A stretch of 15,629 nt of DNA from Candidatus Saliniplasma halalkaliphilum (GCA_019594235.1 JAFDTG010000027.1:1-15629); one strand, 5' to 3'; positions 7,510-14,888 are shown, counted from the first letter of the stretch. Notes: generated by a model from the letters alone, not told the origin. A program made the numbers and translations.

Positions 7510-8433
7510 ATGAACTGCAGTCAATGCAGAAATAAAGCAGTGACCTATATCCGTTACAGCGGTCAGCATCTTTGTAAAGAACATTTCATCGATTTCTTCG
7601 AATCTAGAGTTTTTAAAGAGTTCAGGAAACAGGTCGATTTGAGTAAAGTGAGTAGGATCGGTGTCGCGGTGTCTGGCGGTAAAGATAGTATAGTTGCTTT
7701 AAGGATGATTCACAAGATCGTCGGTGAACGTCGTGATTGTGATATATTCGGTATAACCATCGATGAGGGCATAGAAGATTATCGTGCTAGCAGTTTGGAA
7801 ATTGCCATAGAAGAGTACGAAAGATTGGGGGTTGATTATGAGATACGCTCTTTTGAAGAATCTTTTGGCCAACCTCTTGATGAAATGGTAGATGAGATCG
7901 ATGTACAAAAACCGTGTTCAGTTTGCGGAGTCCTTAGACGCTGGCTGATGAATAAGATGGCTAAAGACGCCGGAGCAGATGTCTTAGCAACAGGTTTGAA
8001 CCTCGATGATACCTCCCAATCACTACTGATGAATTTTTGTCGAGGCGATATGGAAAAGATGGCACGTTTAGGCCCTCATGAGATCGTAAAGGAAGGCCTT
8101 GTTCCTAGAATCGCTCCACTTAGACGCACCCCTGAGAATGAAGCTTATCTTTACGCACTGGTAAATGGCATGGAGATCCATCAACATGAATGCCCTTATG
8201 CAGTCTTCGCTTTAAGAGGTCTCTATAGAGATGTTTTGGGGCAGCTTGAGGACAATACACCAGGGACTAAATTCGCAGTTTTGAGTTCATATGAAAAAAT
8301 AAAGGATGAATTATTGGAAAAGTACGGTGGTGGAGATCTAGAAGAGTGTAGTGTCTGTGGTGAACCAACCATCGAGGGAAAATGTAAAACTTGTGAGATG
8401 TTGGATGAATTAAATTTAGAAATTTCAGAATAA
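7510..8433 (+). CDS. tRNA 2-thiolation enzyme, TtuA/Ncs6 (Ctu1) family
   Basis: ATP-dependent enzyme that adenylates a tRNA uridine C2 position and replaces the oxygen with sulfur. Family members act on U54 (TtuA) or wobble U34 (Ncs6/NcsA). In the 307 aa, an N-terminal zinc site is seen at C3, C6, C22, H25. The PP-loop SGGKDS lies at 55-60. C136, C139 and C228 match the three ligands of the [4Fe-4S] cluster of TtuA. A C-terminal zinc finger uses C280, C283, C292 and C295. The architecture and the N-terminal motif order resemble Thermus TtuA. One oddity is that the usual G-H-N before L-D-D is G-L-N here (Leu163). The substrate position cannot be decided from sequence alone. The start is supported by the conserved cysteine pair and the TATA spacing. 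Small membrane-protein genes follow on the same strand. Confidence 0.9.
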   Translation: MNCSQCRNKAVTYIRYSGQHLCKEHFIDFFESRVFKEFRKQVDLSKVSRIGVAVSGGKDSIVALRMIHKIVGERRDCDIFGITIDEGIEDYRASSLEIAIEEYERLGVDYEIRSFEESFGQPLDEMVDEIDVQKPCSVCGVLRRWLMNKMAKDAGADVLATGLNLDDTSQSLLMNFCRGDMEKMARLGPHEIVKEGLVPRIAPLRRTPENEAYLYALVNGMEIHQHECPYAVFALRGLYRDVLGQLEDNTPGTKFAVLSSYEKIKDELLEKYGGGDLEECSVCGEPTIEGKCKTCEMLDELNLEISE

Positions 8434-8469
8434 TTAAATACTTTGTGAACGTTAAATAGTTTGGGAAAA

Positions 8470-8817
8470 ATGATCTGGTGGATTCTAACCGCGGTAATAT
8501 TGATAACTCTTAACATCGTGACTTTATTTGTTTTCAATAGTTACCAGGAAAAAACCAGTTCATATGCACCCGACCTTTTTTGGGTGGTGATGCTTAGTGT
8601 TGGTGTTATAATAACTTATTCAATGTTTCACCTCGATAAGATCAGTCAGAACGGACTATTTGTTTTAGCTGGATTCCATATCGGATTCATAATCTCAGTC
8701 AGATTGATAATCGGTAAAGAAGCTGAAAGAGAAGTTGTTGGTGATATGACTGAGGATGAAAAGATCGAATGGAGAGAATCTTCCTTCGATTATAAAGACA
8801 CAAAGAAGTACAAATAA
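8470..8817 (+). CDS. Small three-helix membrane protein, function unknown
   Basis: A 115-residue protein with three hydrophobic segments (about 2-22, 35-55 and 62-82) and a charged cytoplasmic-type tail rich in E, K and D (83-115). I do not recognise the family. The ATG at 8470 is chosen over an in-frame TTG nine bases earlier. It puts the first helix immediately at the N-terminus and lies about 33 nt downstream of an AT-rich element (TAATTAAATA, 8431-8440). The gap to the tRNA thiolase gene is 36 bp, so cotranscription is possible but functional linkage is unproven. Confidence 0.75.
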   Translation: MIWWILTAVILITLNIVTLFVFNSYQEKTSSYAPDLFWVVMLSVGVIITYSMFHLDKISQNGLFVLAGFHIGFIISVRLIIGKEAEREVVGDMTEDEKIEWRESSFDYKDTKKYK

Positions 8818-8932
8818 AGGAAAATACTCGATTCTTTCGATTGGAAAGGTTTTTATTGGTTTAACTATTACATAAATTAAGGGTGATATAATCGCCGGAA
8901 AGAGGAAGGAGACTTATAAGAAGGGAGACCAA

Positions 8933-9127
8933 GTGCATTTCATACTAACTGAAGACTTCTTGGAGACTTATAATAGATTCATCGAATATTGTGATGAACA
9001 CTCTATAAATGCTTCTAGTGCAATTAGAAAAGCAATCGAAAAATGGCTAGAGGATAAAAAAAAGGAGACGGAACAGTTAGAGAAATTAAAGAAATCTGAG
9101 TATTGGAAAAACAAGAAAAGAAAGTAG
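8933..9127 (+). CDS. Small ribbon-helix-helix-like protein (start uncertain)
   Basis: A 64-residue basic protein. The pattern HFILTEDFLETYNRF, then two helices around a S-I-N-A-S-S-A-I-R-K-A-I segment, resembles a CopG/Arc-type ribbon-helix-helix DNA-binding domain with a lysine-rich C-terminal extension. The GTG at 8933 follows GGGAG by five bases, which supports this start. However, the frame stays open upstream to a stop at 8873-8875, encoding K-R-K-E-T-Y-K-K-G-D-Q-V just before H-F-I-L. That would complete the DNA-contacting beta strand. No ATG, GTG or TTG exists there; an ATC at 8891 follows GGTGAT by three bases. A longer protein from a rare start codon, or a sequence error, is possible. 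If it is a ribbon-helix-helix protein it would act as a dimeric transcription regulator. Convergent with the pyrophosphatase gene, 8 bp away. Confidence 0.65.
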   Translation: MHFILTEDFLETYNRFIEYCDEHSINASSAIRKAIEKWLEDKKKETEQLEKLKKSEYWKNKKRK

Positions 9128-9135
9128 TTTATATC

Positions 9136-9678
9136 CTATAAATCCTTTAGATAATCAAGAAGCCCGTCCATGGCTCGTCCTCTGTGACTTATTTTATTTT
9201 TTTCTTTGGTTCGCATCTCAGCATACGTTTGTTCTCTCCCTTCTGGTCGGAATATCGGGTCATAACCAAAACCTTTAGTCCCCTGTTTCTTCTTCGTAAT
9301 GTAACCTTTTGATACTCCTTTGAAATGTTTTGTTTCCTCACCGATAAATCCAATGACACATTCAAACCTAGCTTTACGGAGATTATAGTTCTCTAAAAGT
9401 CTTAAAATACCGTCGCAACCCAACGTTCTCATCACGTAAGAAGAGTAAACACCAGGGAATCCTTTTAACTTTTCAACGAATAAACCGCTGTCATCTATGA
9501 TCAGTGGTGCATGTTCCTTTAAATCATCTAAAGCGTACTCCACTACATCCTCTAACTCATCCGCCTGTATTTCCGGATAGTCGATGTTTAACATCTCAAC
9601 TTCGTAGAATTTACTTAATTTTTCCTTATATTCTTTGAACTTCCCTTCGTTGGATGTTATGACATTTAAAGTTTTCAT
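9136..9678 (-). CDS. XTP/dITP pyrophosphatase, RdgB/HAM1 family
   Basis: Hydrolyses ITP, dITP and XTP to the monophosphate plus pyrophosphate, keeping deaminated purines out of DNA and RNA. The 180 aa match the family length. Visible motifs are TSNEGK at 8-13 (nucleotide and phosphate binding), DDSG at 62-65 (metal-binding acidic residues), FPGVYSS at 74-80, GFGYDPIF at 136-143 (base specificity) and SHRGRA at 164-169. The ATG at 9678 overlaps the Bud32 stop as ATGA, indicating translational coupling. Bud32 and this enzyme are neighbours in many archaea (established pattern). The protein looks intact. Confidence 0.95.
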   Translation of the reverse strand: MKTLNVITSNEGKFKEYKEKLSKFYEVEMLNIDYPEIQADELEDVVEYALDDLKEHAPLIIDDSGLFVEKLKGFPGVYSSYVMRTLGCDGILRLLENYNLRKARFECVIGFIGEETKHFKGVSKGYITKKKQGTKGFGYDPIFRPEGREQTYAEMRTKEKNKISHRGRAMDGLLDYLKDL

Positions 9679-10337
9679 TGGTATCTACCTCTAGATTCGA
9701 TCTTTTTCACCCTTTCTATAGTTCCTTCCGCTCCATTAAACACTTCTCTATACCCCTCTAAGACTTCTTCGTAAAGTTCTAGTGGATTATCATGAACGCT
9801 TATCAGTGCTTCTCTCATTAGATGAAGGTCGACGCCCATATCTTCTATAGATGACTCCTGTTCACCCAGACTGAAGTCGATAAAACAAAAGTTTTCACTT
9901 TCCGGTGAGAAAAGTATATTCGAAGTTGTAAGATCACCATGAGTCACACCCGCTTTGTGCAGTCTTCCGATATGTTTTCCGATAGTTTTCAAATCAACTT
10001 CGTACCCGTCATTTATGGCATCCATGACTCTTAACCCGTTAAAATACTGAATTATCATAGTTTTATCTTCAAGTCTTAGATCATATATGATCGGAACCGG
10101 AACTCCAGCACTCCTAGCCAAGACCATCAATTTAACTTCCTTCTTGATCCTGGATTTTCGTATATTATCGTCCAATCTAGGATGCCGGTAACCCTTCTTG
10201 ACTCTTTTCTTTACTACTGCATCCCTACCGAACCAATTCACCCTCCATATCTCAGCTTCCGCTCCCCTGCTAAGTAGTTCTTTTACTTCGATATCTATGA
10301 TAGGAGAATCTAGTTCTAGTGTTGGGTTTTCTTTCAT
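9675..10337 (-). CDS. bud32: Kae1-associated atypical kinase Bud32
   Basis: Small protein kinase/ATPase of the KEOPS complex, which with Kae1 makes N6-threonylcarbamoyladenosine at tRNA position 37. From the chosen start it is 220 aa. The glycine-poor nucleotide loop SRGAEAEIW is near 23-31, the ATP-contacting lysine is in VVKKR (about 43), with the family motif K-x-YRHPRLD after it. The catalytic HGDLTTSN is at 133-140 and the metal-binding DF is at 154-155. The frame extends further upstream, but the ATG at 10337 has a CTATAT element about 26 nt before it and gives the normal family length. The extension would run into the rph promoter and start. The gene is free-standing, whereas many euryarchaea have a Kae1-Bud32 fusion; Kae1 is not in this window. 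It overlaps the pyrophosphatase gene by ATGA and diverges from rph. Confidence 0.92.
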   Translation of the reverse strand: MKENPTLELDSPIIDIEVKELLSRGAEAEIWRVNWFGRDAVVKKRVKKGYRHPRLDDNIRKSRIKKEVKLMVLARSAGVPVPIIYDLRLEDKTMIIQYFNGLRVMDAINDGYEVDLKTIGKHIGRLHKAGVTHGDLTTSNILFSPESENFCFIDFSLGEQESSIEDMGVDLHLMREALISVHDNPLELYEEVLEGYREVFNGAEGTIERVKKIESRGRYQ

Positions 10338-10360
10338 ATCTACCAAAAATGGTTTTTCAG

Positions 10361-10366
10361 ATATAG
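10361..10366 (-). promoter_or_regulatory. TATA-like box of bud32
   Basis: Minus-strand TTCTATATC with the CTATAT core centred about 26 nt before the ATG at 10337. It supports that start and a leaderless message. The 91-bp gap to rph also holds the divergent rph promoter. Confidence 0.5.
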
Positions 10367-10389
10367 AAGTTTTCCTTTTTGACCCAAGG

Positions 10390-10423
10390 TTTAAATCAAT
10401 GTACACAATTTTTTGGGTAGGTG
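10390..10423 (+). promoter_or_regulatory. rph promoter and Shine-Dalgarno
   Basis: TTTAAAT (10390-10396) is centred about 36 nt upstream of the rph ATG. AGGTG (10419-10423), a match to the anti-Shine-Dalgarno, lies five bases before the ATG. A transcript starting about 27 nt after the box would just include this site, giving a short leader. Which signal is used is inference. Confidence 0.45.
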
Positions 10424-10428
10424 TATCC

Positions 10429-11145
10429 ATGGAAAAACAAGAACGAGAGAATGGCCAGATACGTGAAACCAAGATAACTCCGAATTATTTGGAAAACCCC
10501 ACTGGTTCGGCTTTAATAGAAACTGGGAAAACCAAAGTGATATGTACTGCTATGGTTGAAGAAAGTTTACCACCCTGGATTCAAAACAACGACGGAATGG
10601 AACAGGGATGGTTGACTGGAAGATACGGTATGCTCCCTGGAAGTGGTGAAAGCAGGATCCGACGTGAGAGAAGGGGGGCTAAAGGAAGAACCAAGGAAAT
10701 CCAGAGATTGATCGGAAGGGCTTTAAGAACCTGTTTAGATCTAAAAAAATTAGGACCGAGAACTATCTGGATCGATTGTGATGTGATACAAGCCGATGGC
10801 GGGACTAGGACTGCATCGATCACGGGCAGCTGGATAGCTCTTAGATTAGCGATAAATAAATTGTTAGAAGAAGGTTCGCTTGAAGAGGACCCTATAATCA
10901 GGCAGGTTGCTGCAACCAGTGTAGGTTTGGTTGATGATGAAATTTTGTTAGACCTTGCATATAAAGAAGATTTTTCAGCTCAGGTGGACATGAATGTTGT
11001 CATGGACGTCGATGGAAAATATGTTGAAATACAGGCAACCGGCGAAGAATCGGTTTTCACTAGAGAACAGCATGATAAGATGTTGGATTATGCGGAGAAA
11101 GGTATCAAGGAATTGATAAAAATCCAGAAAGAAGCTTTCAGTTGA
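10429..11145 (+). CDS. rph: Bacterial-type ribonuclease PH (tRNA 3'-end phosphorolytic nuclease)
   Basis: Phosphate-dependent 3'-5' exoribonuclease that trims tRNA precursors. The 238 aa match bacterial RNase PH almost block for block: GSALIETGKTKVICTAMVEE near 26-45, QGWLTGRYGMLPGS at 59-72, GRTKEIQRLIGRALR at 86-100, IDCDVIQADGGTRTASITG at 115-133, VDMNVVM at 186-192. Key residues remain: Arg87, the phosphate-binding T-R in GGTRTAS, and Asp181 and Asp187. The exosome subunit Rrp41, the usual archaeal homologue, does not share these block sequences. The bacterial R-x-D-G-R N-terminus is altered to E-R-E-N-G-Q. The ATG at 10429 is set by homology; an open extension upstream lies antisense to bud32 and is rejected. 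It is followed by the DapA-family gene with a TGATG overlap and diverges from bud32-HAM1. Probable acquisition from bacteria. Confidence 0.93.
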   Translation: MEKQERENGQIRETKITPNYLENPTGSALIETGKTKVICTAMVEESLPPWIQNNDGMEQGWLTGRYGMLPGSGESRIRRERRGAKGRTKEIQRLIGRALRTCLDLKKLGPRTIWIDCDVIQADGGTRTASITGSWIALRLAINKLLEEGSLEEDPIIRQVAATSVGLVDDEILLDLAYKEDFSAQVDMNVVMDVDGKYVEIQATGEESVFTREQHDKMLDYAEKGIKELIKIQKEAFS

Positions 11146-12041
11146 TGTATATGCAGAAGATGATAAATCAGTTCGAAGGCATTTATCCTGCTGCTATTAC
11201 TCCATTCGAAGAGGATGAAACTCTAGACGAACTTAAGCTTATAGATTTCTTAGATTTTCTCATAGATGGAAACGTACATGGTATATATCTACTCGGAACG
11301 AACGGTGAAGCACCACTTCTGGATATGGAAGAGAAAAAAAGGGTCATTGAATTGGCAGTGGAACATGTAGATGGTAGAGTTCCAATAATTGCGGGAACGA
11401 TGTGCAACAGCACAAAAAAGACAATCGCACTTTCAAGATGGGCTGAAGAAAAAGGTGCGGATGGAGTGCATGCAATCATCCCTTATTATTTCCCATCCCC
11501 ACGTAAATCTCTAGTTAAACATTTTAAAGATATCGCCAAAGAGATTAGCTTGCCCATATTCATTTATTCCATACCCCAACGCACTGGAAATGATTTAGAT
11601 ATGGTAACGTTAAAAGAACTATCAAAGATCGATAATGTGGCAGCACTGAAAGATAGTTCTGGATATTTAGCTTTCTTTTACTCTGCTGTCGAAGAGATAA
11701 ATGATCTTCAGTTCTTCGGTGGTAATGATTCATTGATCTATTCTTATTTAACAATGGGTGGAAGCGGCGCTGTAACTGCTGCTGGTAACGCTTTTCCAGA
11801 ATTGGTTTCATCGATTTACGATCATTTTGTGAAAGGTGAATTCCAAAAGGCTAAGGAAGCACAGGATAAAGTTCTTAGAATCAGTAATGCTATGAAAAAA
11901 GGTCCTTATCTCTCAGGTGTCAAAGCCGCATTGAAATTGAAAGGATTGGATTTTGGAGAAGTTAGAAAACCGTTAGAGCCTTTCTCAAAAGAAGAAACCA
12001 CTTTATTGAAGAAAGAATTGAATGATTTAGGACTGTTGTGA
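11145..12041 (+). CDS. DapA/NanA-family aldolase (dihydrodipicolinate synthase-like)
   Basis: TIM-barrel class I aldolase/synthase of the DapA-NanA-KDG aldolase superfamily, which joins or splits pyruvate and an aldehyde through a lysine Schiff base. From the ATG at 11145 it is 298 aa. The Schiff-base lysine is Lys169 (in AALKDSSG), the catalytic tyrosine is Tyr141 (in FIYSIPQRTG), and GTNGE lies at 51-55, where DapA usually has GTTGE. Arg146 corresponds to the arginine with which DapA grips aspartate semialdehyde, so lysine/diaminopimelate synthesis is possible. The partner is an SDR rather than dapB, however, so a sugar-acid aldolase is equally plausible. The start at 11145 overlaps the rph stop as TGATG. 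In-frame ATGs at 11151 and 11160 are alternatives. Operonic with rph and the SDR gene. Confidence 0.88.
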   Translation: MYMQKMINQFEGIYPAAITPFEEDETLDELKLIDFLDFLIDGNVHGIYLLGTNGEAPLLDMEEKKRVIELAVEHVDGRVPIIAGTMCNSTKKTIALSRWAEEKGADGVHAIIPYYFPSPRKSLVKHFKDIAKEISLPIFIYSIPQRTGNDLDMVTLKELSKIDNVAALKDSSGYLAFFYSAVEEINDLQFFGGNDSLIYSYLTMGGSGAVTAAGNAFPELVSSIYDHFVKGEFQKAKEAQDKVLRISNAMKKGPYLSGVKAALKLKGLDFGEVRKPLEPFSKEETTLLKKELNDLGLL

Positions 12042-12045
12042 GGAG
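12041..12045 (+). promoter_or_regulatory. Shine-Dalgarno deciding the SDR start
   Basis: AGGAG immediately follows the aldolase stop and ends six bases before the ATG at 12052. An in-frame ATG at 12046 abuts the site directly and is too close to use it, so 12052 is preferred. Confidence 0.65.
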
Positions 12046-12051
12046 ATGAAT

Positions 12052-12801
12052 ATGAGTAAAGAAAAGTTGAAGGGAAAAGCTGCGATAATTACCGGAGCTA
12101 GTTCTGGAATAGGTAAAGCAGTGGCTGAAAAATTTGCTGAAGAAGGCTGTAACCTTGTTTTAGCTTCTAGGACTGAAACTAAATTGATCGATGTTAAAAA
12201 ATCGATTCAATCTAAAACACCAGATATCAAAATATTAACCATTCCCACGGATATCAGAGATGAGCAGCAGGTAAAAGAGATGGTCGAAAAGTGCGTTAAT
12301 AAAATGGGACGGTTAGATATTCTAGTCAACAACGCTGGAATCATCAGGTATGGTGAAATAGAGAACTTCTCTAGTAAAGATTTTGATGACGTCATGGAGA
12401 CTAATGTTTACGGAACGTTTTATGCTACAAAAGCAGCTTTACCTCATTTAAAAAAATCAAAAGGGAACCTGATATTCATCGGAAGCTTTGACTCAAACCA
12501 TCCCCGTTCGTTCAACCCTATTTACTGTTCAAGTAAATGGTGGGTCAAAGGTTTTGCTCACAGTGTCGAATCTATTGTTGGAAAACATGATGTTGCAGTC
12601 AGTTTGATAAACCCTTCCGAAGTTAGAACGGAAATATCTGATGAAGCTGGACAAGCATATAAAGAGAAATTCGACCAAGGAGAAGTCACAGAACCTGAAG
12701 AGATAGCTGAGGCAGTACTATTTGCGGCAAAGCAAAGTAAAACAACCACTTTGAGTCAGATCGATATATACAGAAGAAATAAGTTGTCAGATTTCTTCTA
12801 G
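12052..12801 (+). CDS. Short-chain dehydrogenase/reductase (SDR), substrate unknown
   Basis: Classical SDR oxidoreductase of 249 aa. The cofactor motif TGASSGIG is at 14-21. Arg40 ends strand 2 (LASR), which favours NADP(H). NNAG is at 93-96. The catalytic tetrad is complete: Asn118, Ser145, Tyr158 and Lys162 (Y-C-S-S-K). The usual P-G after strand 6 is P-S (INPSEVRTE). The substrate cannot be told from sequence. Position directly after a DapA-family aldolase suggests a shared pathway, for example a 2-keto-3-deoxy sugar acid or another hydroxy/keto compound, but that is inference. The stop lies one base from the convergent helicase stop, so no room exists for an intergenic terminator. Confidence 0.92.
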   Translation: MSKEKLKGKAAIITGASSGIGKAVAEKFAEEGCNLVLASRTETKLIDVKKSIQSKTPDIKILTIPTDIRDEQQVKEMVEKCVNKMGRLDILVNNAGIIRYGEIENFSSKDFDDVMETNVYGTFYATKAALPHLKKSKGNLIFIGSFDSNHPRSFNPIYCSSKWWVKGFAHSVESIVGKHDVAVSLINPSEVRTEISDEAGQAYKEKFDQGEVTEPEEIAEAVLFAAKQSKTTTLSQIDIYRRNKLSDFF

Positions 12802-12802
12802 A

Positions 12803-14845
12803 TCATAGCTTCACTTTGATATATCTTCCTTCATCCCTGATAAAGTTAAAGAGGGAATCGTAAACTGGATGTTCTGATAGAGTGATTGAATCACCGATTA
12901 TTATCAGTTTTCTCTTAGCCCTGGTGATACTTACATTCAATCTTCTCAGATCTTTTAGAAATCCAATATTTCCTGAGTTATTGCTTCTAGTCAGCGATAA
13001 AATGATGACCTCCTTTTCCCTACCCTGGAAACCGTCAACAGTATCTATTTCTATATTTTCATGGTCTATTTTCGAGTTTATATTATCTTTTTGATCATCA
13101 TAGGGTGTGATAACCCCTATATCAACTTCTGAAATACCACATTCCAACAGTTCTTTTGTGATCTCCGTTACGAGTAAAGATTCACCGGTATTTTCCTTAG
13201 AATTAGATCCTTCTCTAGATCGTTCTTCCATGTTTCCAAGTGTATCCATGAACACAAGTGGTTCTTCTGAATCGATCACATCTGAAAATTTTCCTCTGGG
13301 TCTATTTTCTAAAATGTCATCTAAGGTATGATCCTTAACGGATCCATGAGCTTTGATTTGTCCATCATAGAATGCATCATCTGAAAAATGCATTATCTTC
13401 TCATTCATCCTGTACTGAACTTGTAAAAGAGTTTTGATCTTAGAACCGTACATGGCTATCAATCGTTCGAACAAGGTATCGGTAAGCCCCTCCTCTTTAG
13501 CTTGTAAATTTTTTATGGTAGGTGGTAATTGTTTGTGATCTCCGGCCATGATAATCTTTTTAGACTTTATTAATGGAATCAAGCACGAAGGTTCGGTTGC
13601 CTGGGTTGCTTCATCTATAACACACAAATCAAACTTTCTCCCTTCCAATATCTCGCTTCCAGCCGATGAATTCGTAGTACAAACAACATCACAATCCCTA
13701 AGAATCTCATCGACGGCTTTATCTTCTAACAGGTCAACCTTTTTGAACAGCTTATCGATCTTATCCTGAAGCTCCAATGACTTAGCCATCTCTTTGATCT
13801 TGTCCGATGGTACTCCCCGGGAACCTTTACCTTTCTTGGCTAGGGACTTTATTGCTTCGTCGCTCAAACCTCTTCTCCATCGACCGCTTGGATATGTGTA
13901 ACTTTCCTGCTCATCCTTCAATTCTAACGCTTGCTGCCTTAATTCGTCAGCCTTTTGGAAAGTTGAATTATCCTCTAATAGGTAATCTAAAGTATGATCT
14001 CTTAAAAGGGGAGTCACCCTTGCTGGATGTCCCACTCTAACAACGTTTCTACCTTTGTTTATGAGATGTTCAACTAAATTGTCAACTGCTGTATTAGAAT
14101 CTGCACAAGCCAAAACACTTCGACCGTCCTCTACAGCTTGTTCAATAACTTCCACACAAGTGATAGTTTTCCCCGTTCCAGGTGGGCCATGTATTAGATG
14201 TATATCATCGGATTCAAGTGCATTTTTAACGGCCTTTTTTTGGCTTTCGTTTAATACTTGATTCATGAAATAAACATCTTCAACATCGCTTCGTTCCAAA
14301 TCATTTTTTGAAAGAAGTTTGCTAACCAATCTTCTCTTTTTCCCTTTCAGACCAGGAACAGAATTGATAGCGTCTAACATTCGCTGGTATGTTATATCGT
14401 TCACATAAAGGTCGACTCTAACTTTATCGAAAATCCAGTCTGGAGGTTTTTCATCGAAGACTGTTGTAAGAGAGTAACCAGTCTTCTCGATTACCGTTCC
14501 CGAGGGATTATCATCGGATAGTGGTTGATTTTTACTTACCCTGATAAGGTCTCCAACACTTATCTCAGTTTCTGGCATACCGTCCTTTCTAACAAATTTT
14601 ACGACATGTTTATTCCCTAAGCCAGTACCCTTATCTCTAGCCCTAGAATCTAGTATCGCCCGTCCCTTCTTTTGCCGTTCATAACCACTTAAGTACTTCA
14701 TTTCGTTTTCATGGAGTTTCATCTCTTCTTTTCTTTCTAACTGAACTAAACGAGTAAAATGTTCAACATACCTATCTTCAGAAAATTCTTTAAATTTAAC
14801 CGTTTCAATATCCCCAGGTTCAACTATAGTAGGCTGTTTCTCCAT
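12803..14845 (-). CDS. Upf1/IGHMBP2-like SF1B helicase
   Basis: ATP-driven 5'-3' DNA and/or RNA helicase of the Upf1/SMUBP-2/Dna2 superfamily; archaeal members are poorly characterised. The 680 aa contain an N-terminal region with a beta-barrel-like 1B insertion (about 80-150), Q-motif glutamine 202 (LNESQKK), motif I GPPGTGKT 220-227, an inserted charged helical segment (about 295-380), motif II DEATQATEP 411-419, motif III GDHKQLPP 435-442, QYRM 477-480, motif V DGFQGREKEV 604-613, and motif VI LNVSITRAKRKL 636-647. All catalytic motifs are intact. The ATG at 14845 has both a TATA-like box 25 nt upstream and GGTGAT five bases before it. It lies 43 bp downstream of the PCNA gene on the same strand, suggesting a role in replication or repair. 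It ends one base from the convergent SDR gene. Confidence 0.94.
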   Translation of the reverse strand: MEKQPTIVEPGDIETVKFKEFSEDRYVEHFTRLVQLERKEEMKLHENEMKYLSGYERQKKGRAILDSRARDKGTGLGNKHVVKFVRKDGMPETEISVGDLIRVSKNQPLSDDNPSGTVIEKTGYSLTTVFDEKPPDWIFDKVRVDLYVNDITYQRMLDAINSVPGLKGKKRRLVSKLLSKNDLERSDVEDVYFMNQVLNESQKKAVKNALESDDIHLIHGPPGTGKTITCVEVIEQAVEDGRSVLACADSNTAVDNLVEHLINKGRNVVRVGHPARVTPLLRDHTLDYLLEDNSTFQKADELRQQALELKDEQESYTYPSGRWRRGLSDEAIKSLAKKGKGSRGVPSDKIKEMAKSLELQDKIDKLFKKVDLLEDKAVDEILRDCDVVCTTNSSAGSEILEGRKFDLCVIDEATQATEPSCLIPLIKSKKIIMAGDHKQLPPTIKNLQAKEEGLTDTLFERLIAMYGSKIKTLLQVQYRMNEKIMHFSDDAFYDGQIKAHGSVKDHTLDDILENRPRGKFSDVIDSEEPLVFMDTLGNMEERSREGSNSKENTGESLLVTEITKELLECGISEVDIGVITPYDDQKDNINSKIDHENIEIDTVDGFQGREKEVIILSLTRSNNSGNIGFLKDLRRLNVSITRAKRKLIIIGDSITLSEHPVYDSLFNFIRDEGRYIKVKL

Positions 14846-14860
14846 TAGAAATCACCGGTA

Positions 14861-14884
14861 AAAAGAATAAAAGAAAAAAATTAT
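14861..14884 (-). terminator. T-tract terminator of PCNA overlapping the helicase promoter
   Basis: On the minus strand the PCNA stop is followed within 25 nt by a T7 run and further T-rich runs. Archaeal RNA polymerase terminates at such oligo-T tracts. The same segment contains TTTTATT (14867-14873), centred 25 nt before the helicase ATG, a fitting TATA element. Termination, promotion, or read-through using the GGTGAT site are all possible. Confidence 0.4.
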
Positions 14885-14888
14885 TCTT

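Noticed and set aside
10198..10428. Open upstream extension of rph by about 77 codons
   Set aside because: It is antisense to conserved bud32 coding sequence, has serine/phenylalanine-rich shadow composition and adds nothing found in RNase PH.
10338..10472. N-terminal extension of Bud32 by 45 residues
   Set aside because: It exceeds the usual family length, crosses the rph start and promoter, and the ATG at 10337 has a correctly spaced TATA-like element.
13742..13768. PIP-box-like QDKIDKLF in the helicase
   Set aside because: It lacks the usual double aromatic, is internal, and sits in a charged helical insertion. Kept only as a testable remark, not as a feature.
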